Program-made: the position numbers and the translations under genes
In this document: positions 1 to 9,188 of the stretch, one piece after another
Layout: each line of letters opens with the position of its first letter
Position numbering within the stretch: the first letter of the stretch is position 1
Source: Gemmatimonadota bacterium
GTDB taxonomy: Bacteria > Gemmatimonadota > Gemmatimonadetes > Longimicrobiales > Gaopeijiaceae
DNA length: 48,902 bases
Assembly: GCA_012267435.1 (NCBI GenBank)
Contig: JAAXGM010000009.1
Location: forward strand, 1 to 48,902
Reading direction: 5' to 3'
The notes under the pieces: generated by a model
What the model saw: the letters and a program-made list of their open reading frames with translations, nothing else
Databases searched by the model: none
Told to the model about the DNA's origin: nothing

Positions 1-1005
1 ATCCAGCAGGCCAGAAGGGACTTCGCGGTCGTCATCCCCGCATACAACGAGGCCCTCGTGGTCCCCGACCTGGTGCGCGAACTGCGGGAGGCTTTCCGCG
101 AGTTCCATCTCGACGGCGAAGTCGTGCTCGTGGACGACGGCTCCACCGATGGCACGGCGGACGTGGCCCGGCGCGAGGCGGCGGACTGGGACGGGTTTCG
201 CGTCGTCAGCCATCGGCGTAACCGGGGCAAGACCGAAGCGATGGTCACCGGTGTCGACGCCACCGATCGTCCCCGCATCATCCTCTTCGACGCCGATCTG
301 CAGCACTCCCCTCGCGACATTCCCCGCTTCCTGGAGAAGCTCGACGAAGGGTGGGACATCGTCTCCGGCCGGCGCCTCGGCCACTATGACAAAGCAGCGG
401 TCTCCGAGATCTACAACCGCATGTCGCGCTTGCTGTTCCGCGTGCCGGTCACCCACCTCAACTCCGCCATGAAGGGGTTTCGGCGGGAGATCTTGGACGG
501 ACTCACGCTCAGGCACGACTGGCATCGTTTTTTCGTCGTGCTGGCGCACGGGCGCGGGGCCACGGTCACGGAAATCGACATCAAGCTCTACGACCGCAGG
601 GCGGGCGAATCCAAATACCAGGGCCTGTGGCGGGTGGTGATCGGCGTCACCGACTTGGCATCCGTTGCCTTTCTGGTGTTCTTTTCTCGCAAGCCGCTGC
701 TCTTGTTCGGTGCCTCCGGACTGGCATTGGCGGCTCTGGGAGGGGTCGTCGCGGCGGCCGCGCTCTATCTGCGCTACCTGCATCCCGCACTGGGATTCGA
801 GCCCTACGTACCCCCCTTCGGCTACCGTCCGCTGATCCAGTTGGTGGTTTTGCTTGAGACGCTCGGGTTCCTCCTCGCGGGATTCGGCCTGATCAGCGAG
901 CAGATCGCCCACGTCCGGCACGAGGTCGAGGCGCTGCGACGCCAGTTGGCCGACGGGACACGCGATGATGCAGGGTCCCGCCAACGCCGCCGGAGACCGG
1001 ACTGA
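1..1005 (+). CDS. Family 2 glycosyltransferase (dolichyl-phosphate mannose synthase/ArnC-like) with C-terminal TM region; 5' truncated by window edge
   Basis: Frame open from base 1 (IQQARRDFAVVIPAYNEA), DDGSTDGT and DADLQH motifs, two hydrophobic C-terminal segments. Confidence 0.9.
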   Translation: MQQARRDFAVVIPAYNEALVVPDLVRELREAFREFHLDGEVVLVDDGSTDGTADVARREAADWDGFRVVSHRRNRGKTEAMVTGVDATDRPRIILFDADLQHSPRDIPRFLEKLDEGWDIVSGRRLGHYDKAAVSEIYNRMSRLLFRVPVTHLNSAMKGFRREILDGLTLRHDWHRFFVVLAHGRGATVTEIDIKLYDRRAGESKYQGLWRVVIGVTDLASVAFLVFFSRKPLLLFGASGLALAALGGVVAAAALYLRYLHPALGFEPYVPPFGYRPLIQLVVLLETLGFLLAGFGLISEQIAHVRHEVEALRRQLADGTRDDAGSRQRRRRPD

Positions 1006-1051
1006 GCGGCATGCACGGGCTGAAGGGAGGCGGAACCGTGGAACGAGATCG

Positions 1052-3628
1052 ATGAGCGCGAAGCGACGAGGCGGCCGAAAGCGGACGCGAAAGCCGCGCG
1101 TGGAGGCAACCTCCGTGGGCATGGGCGCCCCTTCGCGCGGGCCGGCAGCCCGCGGCGGCGCTCCCGCCATTCCCCAGTGGCTTCCGTGGACGCTCTTCCT
1201 CGGGCTCACCGTCTTCCTGTTCCGCGCGTTCATCTTCAGCGACGCCATGCTCTACGGGAGCGACACGCTGGCCGCCGGCTACGTGGGCCGGTCCATCTAC
1301 GCAACCGCGCTGGCGGAGCTGGGGCGCATCCCGGGCTGGGTCCCGCAGTTCCTCGGCGGGACGCCCTTTGTGGAAGCCCTCAGCGCGGGCGATTCCTTCT
1401 ACCCGCCTTCTCTCCTGCTGCTCATCCTCGTGGAGCCCTACCGGGCGCTCGGATGGAAGCTCATCATCCACGTCGCGGCGGCGGGCTTCTTCATGTTCCT
1501 CTGGGTGCGCGCGCTGGGGGTCTCCCGGGCCGCGGCGCTGGTTGCCGGAACCGGCTACATGCTCGCCCCGGTCTTCGTCGGGCTCGTGTTTGCGGGTCAC
1601 GACGGCAAGATGTTCGTCACCGCGCTGGCCCCGCTCCTGTTCTGGGCGACGGAGCGCCACTTCCTGCGTCCCGGTCTCAAGTCGTTCACCTGGCTGGCCC
1701 TGGTGATCGCGTTGGTGATCCTGACGCCGCACTTCCAGATGGCGTACTTCCTGTTCGGCGCCACCGGGCTGTTCGCGATCTTCCGCGGCATTCAGATCCA
1801 CCGTGGGACGAGTGCGGAAGCCGTTACCGGGGCGGACGACAATCCAGCGGATGCAGACGCCGCCGGGACGCGCTCCGGCTCGCGGTCGCGGGCGACCTCC
1901 CGCTTCGGTCTGTTTCTCGCGGCGTCGATCGCGGGCGCGCTCATCGCAGGCGGCCAGCTCCTGCCGGCCATCGACTACGTGACCGCCGATTCCCGGCGCA
2001 CCGCGACCTCCGAAGCGCTCGACGAGCAGGCCGCGCTTGAGTGGTCCAGTTCCTGGTCGCTGCACCCGGAGGAAGCCTTTTCCCTCGTCGTCCCGGAATT
2101 CGCGGGAGCCAACATCAGCGGTACGGGAAGCTGGGCGGACAACACCTACTGGGGCCGCAACCCGTTCAAGCACAACCACGAATACGCCGGCTTGGTGCTG
2201 CTCCTGCTTGCCGCGATTTCGTTCGTGGGCGGGCGCCGGCGCGGGCTGCGCCGGTTCTTCGCGGGGCTGGCGGGGACTGCGCTTCTCTTCGCTCTCGGGA
2301 CCCATACCCCCGTCTGGCGCATCACCTTCGAGCTCCTGCCCGGCATCAGCCTCTTCAGGGCTCCCTCTCAGGCGGCCTACCTAGTCGCCTTCAGCGCGGC
2401 GACGCTGGCGGCCCTGGGGGTGGACCGCATCTTCGCGTGCGTCCGGGATCCCGAGCTGGGACGGCGGGTCCAGCGGCTGGTTCTGGTCGCCACCGGCGCG
2501 CTGGGAGCCGTAGCGCTGCTCGCCGCCGCGGGCACGCTGACGTCTCTGTGGACCTCGGTCCTCTATCCCGGAATCACCGACGCCAAGCGCCAGGCGCTGG
2601 CGGCCGCGCTGCCCCACATCGGGACCGGCGCCTGGATCGCGGTGTTTCTCGCCGGGGCAGTGGCGGCGCTGGTGTGGGCGATTCGGCAGGCGTACGTGCC
2701 GCCCGGGATCGTACTGGGCGCGCTCCTCGCCTTGGTCGTGCTGGACGCCCACCGCATAGACCGCGTGTTCATCCAGACCATCGACTTCGGGCGCTGGGCG
2801 GCCCCGGACGCCAACATCCAGGCAGTCCTGGACCGCGAGGCCGGCAGCTCCGAACCCTACCGCATGCTGTCCTTCCGAAACGCCGGCCAGGACCTCATGC
2901 CGGCGCTGCACGGCATCGAACTCGCCGGAGGGCACCACCCCAACGACCTGGCCCGTTACCGCGATCTCATCGGCATGGTGGGCTCCGGGCAGCCGATGAA
3001 CCTCTACGGCAGTGAAACCATCCGCAGGCTGCTCAACGTGCGCTACCTGCTCTGGCCCGATCTGCAGATGGGGAGTTCGCCGCGGGGCAATGTCTTCAGC
3101 CGGACGCAACTGCCCGACGGCCGCACCTACGAGACGGTCTTCCTGGTGGCCGGCCTTCCGCGCGCGCGCTTGGTCGGAAGCGCCGTCGTCAAGTCCGACG
3201 ACGAGGCGATGGCGTACATGCTCTCTCCCGGGTTCGACCCCGCGGCGGAGGTGGTGCTGGCGGAGCCACCGCCCTCCGACCTGCCGGGCGCGCCCGTCGC
3301 GGGCGAGGTCGACTGGCTGGAGCGCGGCCCCGACCGCATGAGGCTCGCCGTACGCTCCTCCGCTCCGGCGCTGCTCGCCATTGCGGACAACTGGTACCCC
3401 GCCTGGCACGCCCGCGTGAACGGCCGCGACACCCCCGTGCTGCGCGCCTACCACACCCTGCGCGCCGTTCCCGTGCCGGCGGGGGAATCCGAGGTCGAGT
3501 TGTGGTACCGGTCCGACGTGGTGCTGCGCAGCTTCTGGCTCGGCTTCATCATCCTGACCGGCCTGCTCGCGGCCAACGCGGTCCGGATCTGGTCGGCCCG
3601 CCGCGCGACCCGGAGTGCGAAGCCCTGA
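1052..3628 (+). CDS. YfhO family polytopic membrane protein
   Basis: 858 aa polytopic protein, YfhO-like C-terminal NWYPAWHARVNGRDTPVLRAYHTLRAVPVPAG; start set at internal ATG (MSAKRRGGRKRT). Confidence 0.8.
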   Translation: MSAKRRGGRKRTRKPRVEATSVGMGAPSRGPAARGGAPAIPQWLPWTLFLGLTVFLFRAFIFSDAMLYGSDTLAAGYVGRSIYATALAELGRIPGWVPQFLGGTPFVEALSAGDSFYPPSLLLLILVEPYRALGWKLIIHVAAAGFFMFLWVRALGVSRAAALVAGTGYMLAPVFVGLVFAGHDGKMFVTALAPLLFWATERHFLRPGLKSFTWLALVIALVILTPHFQMAYFLFGATGLFAIFRGIQIHRGTSAEAVTGADDNPADADAAGTRSGSRSRATSRFGLFLAASIAGALIAGGQLLPAIDYVTADSRRTATSEALDEQAALEWSSSWSLHPEEAFSLVVPEFAGANISGTGSWADNTYWGRNPFKHNHEYAGLVLLLLAAISFVGGRRRGLRRFFAGLAGTALLFALGTHTPVWRITFELLPGISLFRAPSQAAYLVAFSAATLAALGVDRIFACVRDPELGRRVQRLVLVATGALGAVALLAAAGTLTSLWTSVLYPGITDAKRQALAAALPHIGTGAWIAVFLAGAVAALVWAIRQAYVPPGIVLGALLALVVLDAHRIDRVFIQTIDFGRWAAPDANIQAVLDREAGSSEPYRMLSFRNAGQDLMPALHGIELAGGHHPNDLARYRDLIGMVGSGQPMNLYGSETIRRLLNVRYLLWPDLQMGSSPRGNVFSRTQLPDGRTYETVFLVAGLPRARLVGSAVVKSDDEAMAYMLSPGFDPAAEVVLAEPPPSDLPGAPVAGEVDWLERGPDRMRLAVRSSAPALLAIADNWYPAWHARVNGRDTPVLRAYHTLRAVPVPAGESEVELWYRSDVVLRSFWLGFIILTGLLAANAVRIWSARRATRSAKP

Positions 3629-4560
3629 AGAAGTGGCTTTCCCTGGCGGCGCGCGTCGCCCTCACGGTCATCGTCACCTGGTTCATCCTCGATCGAGTGG
3701 GGCTGACCGTGGCCGAACTCCGGGAATGGCAGGATGTGCTTGCCCGTCCACGGCTGGTCCCGCTCTCCGCCGCGACGCTGCTTCTGCTTGCATCGTACGC
3801 CCTCAGTTCCCTGATCTGGGGTGGTGTGGTGACCGGGCTCGGCGGACCTCGGCTGGCTGCGCGCGATGCCGTGAGCATCTTCATGATCGCCAATCTGGGC
3901 CGGTATGTGCCCGGCAAGGTCTGGTCGATCGCGGGGATGGCCGCGCTCGCGAAGGGGAAGGGGATACCCGTGGCGGTCTCGGCCACCTCGGCCGTGATCA
4001 TGCAGGGCGTGGGGCTGTTGGCCGCCGGCGCAATCGGGCTGGGCGCGTTCGCCGGAGGACCCCCGCCGCTCCCGCGCTGGGGACTGACCGGCGTCGGGGT
4101 GGCGGCCGGCCTGCTGCTGCTCGTGCTGGTCGTTCCCTCCCTGTTCCGCCGGGTGGTTGCCCTGTGGTTCCGCATGGTCCGGACCAGTCCTCCGGCGAAC
4201 TTGACCGCCAAGCTGGTGCTGCGCTGGCTGCTGCAGCTTACGGTGGCCTGGGTGGCCATGGGCGCATCCTTCTGGATCGTGGCCGCGAGCCTGGGCATGG
4301 AGCTTTCGCCCGTGTACGCCGGCTCCGCCTTCGCGGCGGCCTATGTGGCGGGCTACCTGATGCTCTTCGCACCGGCGGGCGTCGGCGTTCGCGAGGGGTT
4401 TCTGGTCGCTTTTCTCGCGCCCGAGCTGGGAAGCGGCCCGGCCACCGTACTCGCCATTGCCGTCCGGCTCTGGATGACCGCCGCAGAGGTGATTCCCGCC
4501 GCCGCACTGTGGGCGTTCCATCAGCGGTCGCTGTCGCAGCTCGATCCGAAGCAAGGTTGA
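3625..4560 (+). CDS. Flippase-like / lysylphosphatidylglycerol synthase TM region (UPF0104) protein, probable CTG start
   Basis: (M)KKWLSLAARVALTVIVTWFILDRVG..., GRYVPGKVWSIAGM, multiple TM; CTGA overlap with upstream stop and GGAG 9 nt before CTG. Confidence 0.75.
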   Translation: MKKWLSLAARVALTVIVTWFILDRVGLTVAELREWQDVLARPRLVPLSAATLLLLASYALSSLIWGGVVTGLGGPRLAARDAVSIFMIANLGRYVPGKVWSIAGMAALAKGKGIPVAVSATSAVIMQGVGLLAAGAIGLGAFAGGPPPLPRWGLTGVGVAAGLLLLVLVVPSLFRRVVALWFRMVRTSPPANLTAKLVLRWLLQLTVAWVAMGASFWIVAASLGMELSPVYAGSAFAAAYVAGYLMLFAPAGVGVREGFLVAFLAPELGSGPATVLAIAVRLWMTAAEVIPAAALWAFHQRSLSQLDPKQG

Positions 4561-4657
4561 CCACGCCCTCGGGCGCTGCCTAAACTTCGGGCGATTTCGG
4601 AGTCCGCTCGCGTTCAGGGCGAGAACGCGGACGGGTGGGCGAGGAGAGCGACGAATC

Positions 4658-4888
4658 ATGCTGGCGACGGAGAAGATCGAGGAGGTCCTCGAAACCGTGA
4701 GACCCGCGATCCGGCAGGACGGGGGCGACGTCGAGCTGATCGACTACGACGAGGCGGAAGGGGTGGTCATGCTTCGCCTCATGGGCGCGTGCGAGTCCTG
4801 TCCGATCTCCATGCTCACCCTCACAGAAGGCATCGAACGGCGCCTGAAGGACCGGGTTCCGGGGGTAACGAGGGTAGCCGCCGTCTGA
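4658..4888 (+). CDS. NifU C-terminal domain Fe-S scaffold protein
   Basis: RPAIRQDGGDVELIDYDE...GACESCPISMLTL...GIERRLKDRVPGV, CxxC motif. Confidence 0.9.
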   Translation: MLATEKIEEVLETVRPAIRQDGGDVELIDYDEAEGVVMLRLMGACESCPISMLTLTEGIERRLKDRVPGVTRVAAV

Positions 4889-4936
4889 TTCCACGGGCAC
4901 TTCAACATCCCACCTGCACCTCGGCTTGGGCGGGGC

Positions 4937-6094
4937 ATGTCCCAACAAACTCTCATTGATGCGGTAACGAATGCCCTGTCCGGGGTGCGACACCCCGCCA
5001 GCGGGCGCGACATCGTCTCCAGCGGGCGCGTTCAACAGCTCGAGATCGATGGGGAAGGACGGGTAAGCTTCGCCTTCCATCTCAAGCCCGACGATCCCGG
5101 ATCGCTGGTGAAGTCCGCCCGCGCCGCGGCCGGAGGCGTGCGCGGGGTCTCGGGGGTGCGGGTCAACGTCCAGCTCCCCAAGAGCGCGCCCGCCCGCGCG
5201 GCCGGGCCCGCCGGTTCCCCGCCGCCGGCAGGCTCGCCTGCGCCGGCTCCCGCGCGGCCGGGGCCCTCCCGCCTCGTCCCCGGCTCGGTGCCCGCGCCGA
5301 CCCCCCGGCCGGGCATCCTCGCCGACACCCGCTACGTCGTGGCCGTGAGTTCCGGCAAGGGAGGCGTGGGCAAGTCGATGGCCACCACCAATCTCGCCGC
5401 GGCGCTCGCTCGCCGCCGCCTGCGGGTCGGACTTCTGGACGCCGACATCTACGGCCCCGACATCCCGGTCATGTTCGGCGAGCGCCGCCGCCCGAGCGTG
5501 TCCGGCGGCAAGGGCAAGGAGATGATCGAGCCGCTCCGGGCCCATGGCGTCAAGCTCATGAGCCTCGGCTTCCTCCTCGCCGACGAACAGCCGGCGATCA
5601 TGCGCGGCCCGCTGATCGCGGGAGTCTTGAAGCAGTTTCTCGAGCAGGTGCGCTGGGGCACCTTGGATGTCATGCTGGTCGACATGCCCCCCGGGACCGG
5701 CGATGCCCAGCTGTCGCTGGTGCAGAGCGTCAACCTCGACGGGGCCATCATGGTCACCACCCCGCAGGGTGTGGCCACCGCCGACGTCCGGCGCGGCATC
5801 AAGATGTTCGAGCGCGTCAACACGCGGATCATCGGCGTCATTGAGAACATGAGCGGAATGGCCTGTCCGCACTGCGGCGAACCGGTGGACGTGTTCGGCA
5901 CGGGCGGAGGAGAGGTTCTGGCAAGGGAGCAGGGCGTACCCTTCCTGGGTGCCGTGCCCCTCGACCCCGCGGTTCGGCGGTCCGGCGACGACGGGTTGCC
6001 CACCGTGGTGGGCCGGCCGGATTCACCGGTTGCGCGGGCGTTGAACCGAATCTGCGACGAGGTGATGGTGGCGTTGCGCGAGGGGCCCGGTTGA
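4937..6094 (+). CDS. Mrp/NBP35 (ApbC) family Fe-S carrier P-loop ATPase
   Basis: SSGKGGVGKSMATTNLAAALA, DADIYGPDIP, DMPPGTGDAQLS, IENMSGMACPHCG. Confidence 0.93.
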   Translation: MSQQTLIDAVTNALSGVRHPASGRDIVSSGRVQQLEIDGEGRVSFAFHLKPDDPGSLVKSARAAAGGVRGVSGVRVNVQLPKSAPARAAGPAGSPPPAGSPAPAPARPGPSRLVPGSVPAPTPRPGILADTRYVVAVSSGKGGVGKSMATTNLAAALARRRLRVGLLDADIYGPDIPVMFGERRRPSVSGGKGKEMIEPLRAHGVKLMSLGFLLADEQPAIMRGPLIAGVLKQFLEQVRWGTLDVMLVDMPPGTGDAQLSLVQSVNLDGAIMVTTPQGVATADVRRGIKMFERVNTRIIGVIENMSGMACPHCGEPVDVFGTGGGEVLAREQGVPFLGAVPLDPAVRRSGDDGLPTVVGRPDSPVARALNRICDEVMVALREGPG

Positions 6095-6138
6095 GGTGGT
6101 CTCCGCTTCCGCGCGTCGGCCCGGATCGAATCCGGCGG

Positions 6139-6315
6139 ATGCCGGCCCACGTGATGGTGCGCGACTACCCCGAGTCGCTCGCGCCGCTCCTTGCCCGGGG
6201 CGTCGATCTCGACCTGGTGGGTGCGTCTCCCGTGGGAGCGTTCGCCGCCCCTGACCTGATGGCCGAGATCGAAAAGGTCATCGCCTGGCGACCGCCGGCT
6301 CGGCCACCCGCGTAA
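6139..6315 (+). CDS. Small hypothetical protein
   Basis: Short ORF (MPAHVMVRDYPESLAPLLARGVDLDLVGASPVG...) immediately after mrp; no family recognised. Confidence 0.4.
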   Translation: MPAHVMVRDYPESLAPLLARGVDLDLVGASPVGAFAAPDLMAEIEKVIAWRPPARPPA

Positions 6316-6408
6316 CCGACCCCATCACTCGCCTGCCTCACAGCGGCGGTGGAACGGTTTTCCCGCCGACGGAAGCCCGCCTGCCCGATCCGCCGCAAGT
6401 CTGCCTGG

Positions 6409-6648
6409 CTATCCTTCCAGCCACTTGCGGTCGGCCTCACTCAGCTCCTTGCGGTTGCGGGGCGCGATCAGCCTGAGCACGACATACCCGAGGAGTGCGA
6501 TCGGGGCGACCTTGAAGAGCAGGAAGCTGGCCAGGCCGAAGCCGATGGAAAAAACCGTGCCCGCCACCGCGAGCAGGACTCCCACGACCAGCAGCGTAAC
6601 CAAGCCAATGGCGAACAGGGTAAGCAGGGCGCCGATCATGTCGAGCAT
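6409..6648 (-). CDS. Small membrane protein
   Basis: MLDMIGALLTLFAIGLVTLLVVGVLLAVAGTVFSIGFGLASFLLFKVAPIALLGYVVLRLI; hydrophobic; downstream of toastrack gene. Confidence 0.55.
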   Translation of the reverse strand: MLDMIGALLTLFAIGLVTLLVVGVLLAVAGTVFSIGFGLASFLLFKVAPIALLGYVVLRLIAPRNRKELSEADRKWLEG

Positions 6649-6688
6649 CTCCCCGGGCCCAACGCCCGAATCCCGATTGTGAAGTCCA

Positions 6689-7585
6689 TCACGGGGTCCA
6701 CACCACGTCGACCGCTCCGATGTGCGCGTCGATTTCCATCGTAAGCCGCGTTTCGGCGCTATCCCAGTCCGGGGAGAAGTAGCTGTCGCCTCGTCTGAAC
6801 ATTTCCTGGGCATCGACGGATGTCAGAAGCGCGTCCACCACCAGTTGCACGCCGAGCCCCCGCGGAAAGCGAAGTTCCACCGCGCCCAGGTCCAGGGCGA
6901 GATCCACATCGGCGTCGCGCTGCCATTCCCCGCCGAAGTCCAAGGTTGCCTTGCCCGCCTTCGCCTCCAGTCGGATGCGCTCGGCGTTGAGGTTGCCGAG
7001 CCCGGTGGCGACCAGGTTTGCCGCGCCTGCCTCGAAGACGGCGAGTTCCAATTGCGCGGGGTTGGGCATCGACACCTCGATTCGCGTATCGGATGCCCCG
7101 GTCTCGACATGCAGCTCCCTAATCGCGAGCCCTCCCAGATCCAGGTCCGCCCGCGCGGCCCCGAACTCCAGGTCCAGCAACAGGGCAACTTCCGGCGACA
7201 GTTCCAGATCCAGTCGCCCCGATCCGTCGCGTGAGCCCATGCGAATGCCTCTGCCGACCCGATCCATGCCGATCTCGAGGATTCCGTCCTCGTAGTGGGT
7301 CCGCGGCTCCATGAGATCCTGATCGTATCGAAGCTCCATCCGGTACAGGGTGCCCGGCTCCCCCGGACGCACGTCGAGGACGCCCGCTCCATATTCCACG
7401 TGGACGTGGACCTCGCGCTCGCCACTCAGCTGGCGCGACGCGGTCACGGTGCTCCAATCCTGGGCCGTCAGCCCGGTCGCCGTGCAAGCCAGCCCTCCGA
7501 TCGCCGCGCAAGTCACCCTTGCCAGCCCGGCGGCGCCTCGCCGCTCTCGGTGCACGCGCGGATTCATCCACGGACTGCTACTCAT
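6689..7585 (-). CDS. Secreted toastrack/LiaF-like adhesin-type protein
   Basis: VHVEYGAGVLDVRPGEPGTLYRMELRYD and repeated beta-solenoid-like pattern; signal peptide ending near LTAQD; SD GGAGG-CACCC-ATG at 7585. Confidence 0.7.
   Translation of the reverse strand: MSSSPWMNPRVHRERRGAAGLARVTCAAIGGLACTATGLTAQDWSTVTASRQLSGEREVHVHVEYGAGVLDVRPGEPGTLYRMELRYDQDLMEPRTHYEDGILEIGMDRVGRGIRMGSRDGSGRLDLELSPEVALLLDLEFGAARADLDLGGLAIRELHVETGASDTRIEVSMPNPAQLELAVFEAGAANLVATGLGNLNAERIRLEAKAGKATLDFGGEWQRDADVDLALDLGAVELRFPRGLGVQLVVDALLTSVDAQEMFRRGDSYFSPDWDSAETRLTMEIDAHIGAVDVVWTP
7517..7579 (-). repeat. Dispersed repeat copy A
   Basis: AGCAGTCCGTGGATGAATCCGCGCGTGCACCGAGAGCGGCGAGGCGCCGCCGGGCTGGCAAGG (minus strand); 56/60 identical to copy B apart from a 3-nt insertion. 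Confidence 0.9.
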
Positions 7586-9188
7586 GGGTGCCTCCGTCGT
7601 CGGGGTGTCCGGGTTTCTCGCGCGAGCGCCGCCGGGAACGCCTCCGGGTCCATGCCCGCGTCGCCCGAATCCCTCCGCCGTACGTCGCCGCCATCCTGTC
7701 TGGGTCGGAAGTGCGGCCCGCCCCGGTGAGCAGCACGGCTCCGAAGCCGAGCATCAGCGCGATCATCGCGGTAGCCACCGCGACGAGGGTGAACAGCCCG
7801 CTCAGGAGGGAACCCAGCGTCGGTCCGCCCATTTCCGTGACGTGAGAAAGGGCGGACGGAAGAACGAGCGCCGCCAGACCGACGGCCAGCACGTGCAGCC
7901 GGTTCGAGGGCCGGAAGCGGTCCAGGGCCGGGATGCCCTTGCGCGCCAGCCACTCGCCGACAACGCTCGCCACGGCCAGATATCCCAGTCCGCCGGCCAG
8001 GAGTGAGACCAGGGGGAAGAGCGGCAACCAGGCGATGAGCAGGGGGATGCCGATGATCGACACCAGGAGAGCGAGACCTCCCAGCACCCACACCGGCAGA
8101 AGGAGGAAGCCGCCTGCCAGACCGACCAGTGCGGCCCGTCCGGGAGCGGCTCTGACCACTTCCGCCACGTTCTGCAGCCGGTCTCCGGCGAAGTGGGCGA
8201 CCGCGGTCCCCACGGCCAGGATGACCACGAGCCAGAACACGTCCCCGAAGAGACCGCTCAGACCGGATGTGACGTAGCGGAAAGGCCGGGCGCGCGCTTC
8301 GCCCCGACGGGAGGGCGGGCCGCGCTCCTCGTCCCGCGAAGCCGCCGCATCCGCCATCCCCGCTCCCGCGATGTCGCCGGCGTCCACGGTGAGGATGGTG
8401 CCCGCCACCGTCCCCCCGTCGCGCTGCAGTCGTCCGTCGATCACGCGCACCTCGCCCCCGATGTACGCGTCACCCTCGATGCGCAACGTCCCCTCGACCA
8501 CGACCACGTCGCCGGGGACTTCACCGGATATGGTGGCGTCGCCCTCCACCACGAGCAGGGCTCCGCCGATATCGGCGCCGGCGTCGACGATCACGTCCTC
8601 GCCCAGATGAAGCGACAGCTCCGTCAGATCGACGTCCCGGAGCGCCTCTTCCAGAACCCGGCCTCGTTGCAGAAGGAGGCGGAGCAGTGGGGGAACCAGG
8701 GCTGGCGCCATGCCCCCGATCTCGGCGCTCCCCGATACCCGGGGTATCGAGCCGTCTTCCGGCCGCGGACCGGCGAGCGCCTCCTGCAGTGCTCGGTCGA
8801 CACGCTCGGCGACGGCCCGCGGGTCACCGGTCAGCCGCGCTCCGGGCTCCCACGCGAGCAGGGCTTGGGCGAGGGATCCGTCATCCAGCGGAACGACTTC
8901 CGAGAGCAGGGACCGCCACGAGGCCGCGAGCTCCCCACTGGCCTGGTAGCTCCCAACCTGCTCGCCGTCAATCCGGACTTCGCCGTTCTGAAAGGCGATC
9001 TCGAGGGCCGGGCCGGAGTCGAACTCGATCGACAGGGTGGCATCCGCGTCGGAAACGGTCACGCGGTTCGATACCACCTGCCGCTCCTGAGCACCAATGG
9101 GCTGCGCCGCGCCCGCCGCCGACAGCGCGAGCATCGCGCCGAACACCGGAGTCAGGCCAGTGGGGCGGGAGGGGTCAGTTGTAAACAT
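7578..9188 (-). CDS. Membrane protein with bactofilin-like (polymer-forming) beta-helix segment and C-terminal TM domain
   Basis: GEDVIVDAGADIGGALLVVEGDATISGEVPGDVVVVEGTLRIEGDAYIGGEVRVIDGRL followed by several TM helices. Confidence 0.7.
   Translation of the reverse strand: MFTTDPSRPTGLTPVFGAMLALSAAGAAQPIGAQERQVVSNRVTVSDADATLSIEFDSGPALEIAFQNGEVRIDGEQVGSYQASGELAASWRSLLSEVVPLDDGSLAQALLAWEPGARLTGDPRAVAERVDRALQEALAGPRPEDGSIPRVSGSAEIGGMAPALVPPLLRLLLQRGRVLEEALRDVDLTELSLHLGEDVIVDAGADIGGALLVVEGDATISGEVPGDVVVVEGTLRIEGDAYIGGEVRVIDGRLQRDGGTVAGTILTVDAGDIAGAGMADAAASRDEERGPPSRRGEARARPFRYVTSGLSGLFGDVFWLVVILAVGTAVAHFAGDRLQNVAEVVRAAPGRAALVGLAGGFLLLPVWVLGGLALLVSIIGIPLLIAWLPLFPLVSLLAGGLGYLAVASVVGEWLARKGIPALDRFRPSNRLHVLAVGLAALVLPSALSHVTEMGGPTLGSLLSGLFTLVAVATAMIALMLGFGAVLLTGAGRTSDPDRMAATYGGGIRATRAWTRRRSRRRSREKPGHPDDGGTHE

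Noticed and set aside
893-2305. 470-aa minus-strand ORF antisense to the YfhO gene
   Set aside because: Composition typical of antisense to hydrophobic high-GC genes; no recognisable motifs.
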